64,000 bases of DNA from Alcanivorax profundi. GTDB lineage: Bacteria; Pseudomonadota; Gammaproteobacteria; Pseudomonadales; Alcanivoracaceae. The DNA lies in the NCBI RefSeq assembly GCF_003597125.1, contig NZ_QYYA01000001.1:434001-498000 (forward strand), read 5' to 3'. The stretch's first letter is position 1; each line of letters begins with the position of its first letter. The notes under the pieces are model-generated. The model worked only from the letters and a program-made list of their open reading frames with translations, made no database searches and was not told the origin of the DNA. Shown here in pieces: positions 60,941 through 64,000 of the stretch. The position numbers and the translations under genes were made by a program.

Positions 60941-63900
60941 TCAGCTCTTCTTGATACTTTGAGCCGACAGCCGCTGCAGCAATCCGTGGACCACCTCGAT
61001 ACGCTGCTGGGCATCGTCGCTGTCCTCAACAAATCTGAGGATATTGGCCCCTTCCAGCTTGAAACGGTTCGGGCCGGACTGCACCAGTTTAACGATGGTC
61101 AGCGGGTCCACCGGGGTCCGCTCGCCAAACTCCACCTTGCCGCCGCCGGCGTGAGCATCCAGGCGAATGATGCCAAGACGGTCAGCCTGCTGGCGCAGTT
61201 CGGTGACCGCAAACAGGTTTTTCACTGGCTCGGGCAACAGGCCGAAACGGTCGATCATTTCCACCTGAAGTTCTTTCAGCCCGTCGCGGGTCTTGCAGCC
61301 GGCGATGCGTTTGTAGAGCGTGAGTCGACTGAATACATCGGGCAGGTAATCTTCGGGAATCAGAGCCGGGATGCGCAGATTGAGTTCCGGTCCACCGCTG
61401 AGCGGTTTTTCCACATCCGGTTGCTCGCCGCGCTTGAGCGCTTCCACTGCTTGCTCCAGCATTTCCATGTAGAGGCTAAAGCCAATGGTTTCGATATTGC
61501 CGTGCTGTTCTTCGCCGAGCAGTTCACCAGCGCCACGGATCTCCAGATCCTGGCTGGCGAGCATGAAACCGGCACCCAGATCGGTGGCCTGTTCGATGGC
61601 CTCCAGACGCTTGAGGGCGTCCTTGGTCATCACCTTGGGGCTGGGGGTGATCAGGTAGGCATAGGCCTGGTGGTGGCTGCGGCCGACCCGGCCACGCAGC
61701 TGATGCAGCTGGGCCAGGCCCAGCTTGTCGGCCCGGTCGATAATGATGGTGTTGGCACTGGGCACGTCGATGCCGGTTTCCACAATGGTGGTACACACCA
61801 GCACATTGAAGCGACGGTGGTAGAAGTCGCTCATCACCGCTTCCAGTTCGCGCTCGCGCATTTGCCCATGGGCAATGCCAACGCGGGCATCCGGCACCAG
61901 CTTGCGGATGTCTTCCGCCGTCTTCTCCATGGTGTCGATGTCGTTGTGCAGGTAGTACACCTGCCCACCGCGTAACAGCTCCCGGAGCAGGGCTTCCTTG
62001 ATGGCGGTGTCATTGTGCTGTTGCACAAAGGTTTTCACCGACAGGCGTTTTTGTGGCGGCGTGGCAATGATGGAAATATCCCGCATGCCGCTCATGGCCA
62101 TGTTCAGGGTGCGCGGAATGGGGGTGGCGGTGAGGGTGAGGATGTCGCATTCGGCGCGCATCTGCTTGAGGCGCTCTTTGTGGCGCACCCCAAAGCGGTG
62201 CTCTTCATCCACAATGATCAGCCCGAGATTGTCGAACGCTACGGTTTCCTGTAGCAACTGGTGGGTGCCCACCAGAATATCGACTTTGCCTTCCTTCAGC
62301 CGTTGCAGTACCTGGGTTTTTTCCTTGGCACTGCGGAAACGGGACAGCACCTCGATATTCACCGGCCAGTCGGCAAAGCGGTCAGTAAAGGATTCGTAGT
62401 GTTGCTGGGCGAGCAGGGTGGTGGGCACCAGCACCGCCACCTGAGTCTGGTTTTCCACCGCGACAAAGGCGGCGCGCATGGCCACTTCGGTCTTGCCGAA
62501 GCCCACGTCGCCACACACCAGCCTGTCCATGGGGTTGCTGGACTGCATGTCGGCGATCACCGAGGCGATCGCGGCTTGCTGATCCGGCGTTTCCTCGAAC
62601 GGGAAGCCGGCGCTGAAGCGATCGTAGTCGTTCATGTCCACATCGAACTGCTTGCCTTCGCGCGCTTCACGGCGGGCGTAGGTGTTGAGCAGTTCGGCGG
62701 CCACGTCGTGGATCTTCTCGGCGGCTTTCTGGCGCGCCTTGCTCCACTGTTCGGTACCGAGTCTATTCAGCGGTGCTGTGTCGCCACCGCCGTACCGGCT
62801 GATCAGGTGCAGGGATGACACCGGCACATACAGCTTGTCGCCGCCCTGGTATTCCAGCAACAGGAACTCGTGTTGCTGGCGGTCCACTTCCATGTGGGTC
62901 AGGCCCAGGTAGCGACCGACCCCGTGCTCAAGGTGTACCACCGGGGAGCCCACTGTGAGTTCACCCAGAGAGCGGAAGGCTTGCTCGGCGGCGCCGTCAT
63001 CGCTGCTGGATTTACGGCGTCGGCGTTGCAGTACCCGCTCGCCGTAGAGGTCGTTCTCGGTGACCACCAGCAGCTGGTGGTCCGGTGCATAAAAGCCGGC
63101 ATCCAGCTCACCGCGGGTCAGGCTCCAGCGGGCGGGCTCGGCAATGAAGTCTGGCCAGTTATCTTTCATCACTGGCTGGATGCGGATTTTCTGCATCAGC
63201 TCCAGCAGGGCTTCGCGGCGGCCGGCGGTTTCCGCACAGATCAGGATATGGGTGTCTGGATGGGCGTCAGAGAAGGTGTGCAGCAGGGCCAGGGGGTTGC
63301 TGGCGCGCACGTCGGCGGTCAGTGCCGGCATGGGTGCCACATCAAAGGCGATGGCATTGCTGTCGGCAGGCGCTGCGCTACTGGCCTGGCGGGCCCGTGG
63401 GTGACGCTTGAGGGCTGCGCCCAGCTCTTCCTGGCGAAGATACAGCTGCCAGGGGGCCATGATCGGGCGGTGAATGTCATGGCGGCGCGATTCATAGCGT
63501 TGTTCTACGTCGTCCCAGAAATGTTCAATGGCCGGTTGGCAATCGGCCATTTCGACCAGCTTTACGTCATCGGGCAGGTAATCGAACAGCGTGGCCATGT
63601 GTTCGAAGAACAAGGGCAAGTAATACTCCAGCCCCGGGGCGGCCAACCCGTCGGTGACATCCTGGTAAAGGGGCACGTGGCGGGTGTCCACATCGAAGGT
63701 GTCACGGAAATTGCTGCGGAAACGGGCAATGCCTTCGGCGCTGAGCGGGAATTCCGCTGCGGGTAACAGGGTGATGTCCTCGACCTTGCCGGTGGAGCGC
63801 TGGCTTTCGGCATCGAACAGGCGCAGCGATTCAATTTCGTCATCAAACAGCTCGATGCGAAATGGCTGCTCGGCGCCCATGGGGTAGATATCCATGATGG

Positions 63901-64000
63901 CTCCGCGCACGGCAAATTCGCCGTGCTCGTAGACGTTGTCGCGCTGACGGTAGCCACACGCCACCAGCCGTTCGCGGGTGGCCTCCATATCAAATACGTC
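60941..64000 (-). CDS. mfd: Transcription-repair coupling factor Mfd (5' end outside window)
   Basis: The last 1019 residues of Mfd; roughly 130 N-terminal residues lie beyond the window end, since the frame stays open to base 64000. Visible parts in order: remainder of the UvrB-homology module (FAVRGAIMDIYPMGAEQPFR), the RNA-polymerase-interaction domain (VHLEHGVGRYLGLTHMEVD), the RecG-like translocase with Walker A GDVGFGKTEVAMRAAF, DEEH in LIIVDEEHRFGVRHK, TATPIPRTLNMAMSGMRDIS and QLRGRVGRSHHQAYAYL, and the TRCF C-terminal domain (DVFSRLTLYKRIAG). Mfd removes stalled RNA polymerase and recruits UvrA. csiV follows on the same strand. Confidence 0.95.
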   Translation of the reverse strand, partial: DVFDMEATRERLVACGYRQRDNVYEHGEFAVRGAIMDIYPMGAEQPFRIELFDDEIESLRLFDAESQRSTGKVEDITLLPAAEFPLSAEGIARFRSNFRDTFDVDTRHVPLYQDVTDGLAAPGLEYYLPLFFEHMATLFDYLPDDVKLVEMADCQPAIEHFWDDVEQRYESRRHDIHRPIMAPWQLYLRQEELGAALKRHPRARQASSAAPADSNAIAFDVAPMPALTADVRASNPLALLHTFSDAHPDTHILICAETAGRREALLELMQKIRIQPVMKDNWPDFIAEPARWSLTRGELDAGFYAPDHQLLVVTENDLYGERVLQRRRRKSSSDDGAAEQAFRSLGELTVGSPVVHLEHGVGRYLGLTHMEVDRQQHEFLLLEYQGGDKLYVPVSSLHLISRYGGGDTAPLNRLGTEQWSKARQKAAEKIHDVAAELLNTYARREAREGKQFDVDMNDYDRFSAGFPFEETPDQQAAIASVIADMQSSNPMDRLVCGDVGFGKTEVAMRAAFVAVENQTQVAVLVPTTLLAQQHYESFTDRFADWPVNIEVLSRFRSAKEKTQVLQRLKEGKVDILVGTHQLLQETVAFDNLGLIIVDEEHRFGVRHKERLKQMRAECDILTLTATPIPRTLNMAMSGMRDISIIATPPQKRLSVKTFVQQHNDTAIKEALLRELLRGGQVYYLHNDIDTMEKTAEDIRKLVPDARVGIAHGQMRERELEAVMSDFYHRRFNVLVCTTIVETGIDVPSANTIIIDRADKLGLAQLHQLRGRVGRSHHQAYAYLITPSPKVMTKDALKRLEAIEQATDLGAGFMLASQDLEIRGAGELLGEEQHGNIETIGFSLYMEMLEQAVEALKRGEQPDVEKPLSGGPELNLRIPALIPEDYLPDVFSRLTLYKRIAGCKTRDGLKELQVEMIDRFGLLPEPVKNLFAVTELRQQADRLGIIRLDAHAGGGKVEFGERTPVDPLTIVKLVQSGPNRFKLEGANILRFVEDSDDAQQRIEVVHGLLQRLSAQSIKKS

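Noticed and set aside
1-64000. CRISPR array or tandem repeat array
   Set aside because: No regularly spaced repeats and no cas genes were found anywhere in the window.

Overview
The window is chromosomal DNA of a marine-type gammaproteobacterium on the Pseudomonas/Oceanospirillales side, most like Alcanivorax (moderate confidence, inferred from gene families only). Supporting signs are a PsrA-type TetR regulator, NagZ, a methylthioinosine phosphorylase, CsiV beside mfd, a GDH-180 type NAD-glutamate dehydrogenase, a PA0069-like radical SAM protein behind a LexA box, and moderately high GC with dense gene packing. I see 54 protein genes (two cut by the window ends), one tRNA, two related inverted-repeat elements, and no CRISPR array, rRNA, prophage or transposase gene.

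Layout. 1-2.9 kb: end of an outer-membrane barrel gene, psrA with a tandem operator, a PhzF-like enzyme, a DUF3617 protein. 2.9-11.3 kb: nth, then a tight plus-strand run gltS / cytoplasmic YkuD enzyme / nagZ / mscS / phosphoribosyltransferase / methylthioinosine phosphorylase / CNNM-type protein / cysK / small lipoprotein. This joins peptidoglycan recycling and purine-methylthio salvage. 11.3-18 kb: a BaiN-type flavoprotein, a thioesterase, the first LuxR-alpha/beta-hydrolase fusion regulator coupled to tag, an SDR, a glycine-zipper protein, and a 325-bp MITE-like element. 18-21.9 kb: an accessory-looking group: MpaB/Lcp-like oxygenase, PhnZ-like HD protein, class II aldolase and a divergent Crp/Fnr regulator. 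21.9-23.3 kb: an AT-rich patch with a PL7-type alginate-lyase lipoprotein, a structured leader, and a decayed copy of the MITE-like element.

23.3-32 kb: metG, two convergent hybrid histidine kinases and a PhoD-like phosphatase. 32-38.7 kb: DUF2288, the large glutamate dehydrogenase and the radical SAM gene with a perfect-arm LexA-type palindrome. 38.8-44.2 kb: a coupled SDR-TetR-hydrolase operon, a zinc-finger/TPR membrane protein overlapping a rhomboid protease tail to tail, and a DUF4442 protein. 44.3-52.4 kb: DUF748, a spermidine-synthase-like protein, slt, rsmC, an epimerase and tRNA-Gly(CCC). 52.5-64 kb: VOC/LysR, a YeeN-type YebC protein, a small unknown protein, the second LuxR-hydrolase fusion regulator, dkgB/MFS/YafC-like LysR, csiV and mfd (cut at the window end).

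The best candidates for undescribed biology are: (1) two paralogous regulators with a PAS-like N-terminus, a LuxR helix-turn-helix in the middle and a C-terminal alpha/beta-hydrolase fold that has Cys at the nucleophile position and, in one copy, no catalytic His, which suggests a hydrolase fold used as a ligand sensor; (2) the aldolase / PhnZ-like diiron HD protein / MpaB-like oxygenase group with its own Crp-type regulator; and (3) a YkuD enzyme without a signal peptide next to nagZ, probably an LD-carboxypeptidase of muropeptide recycling.
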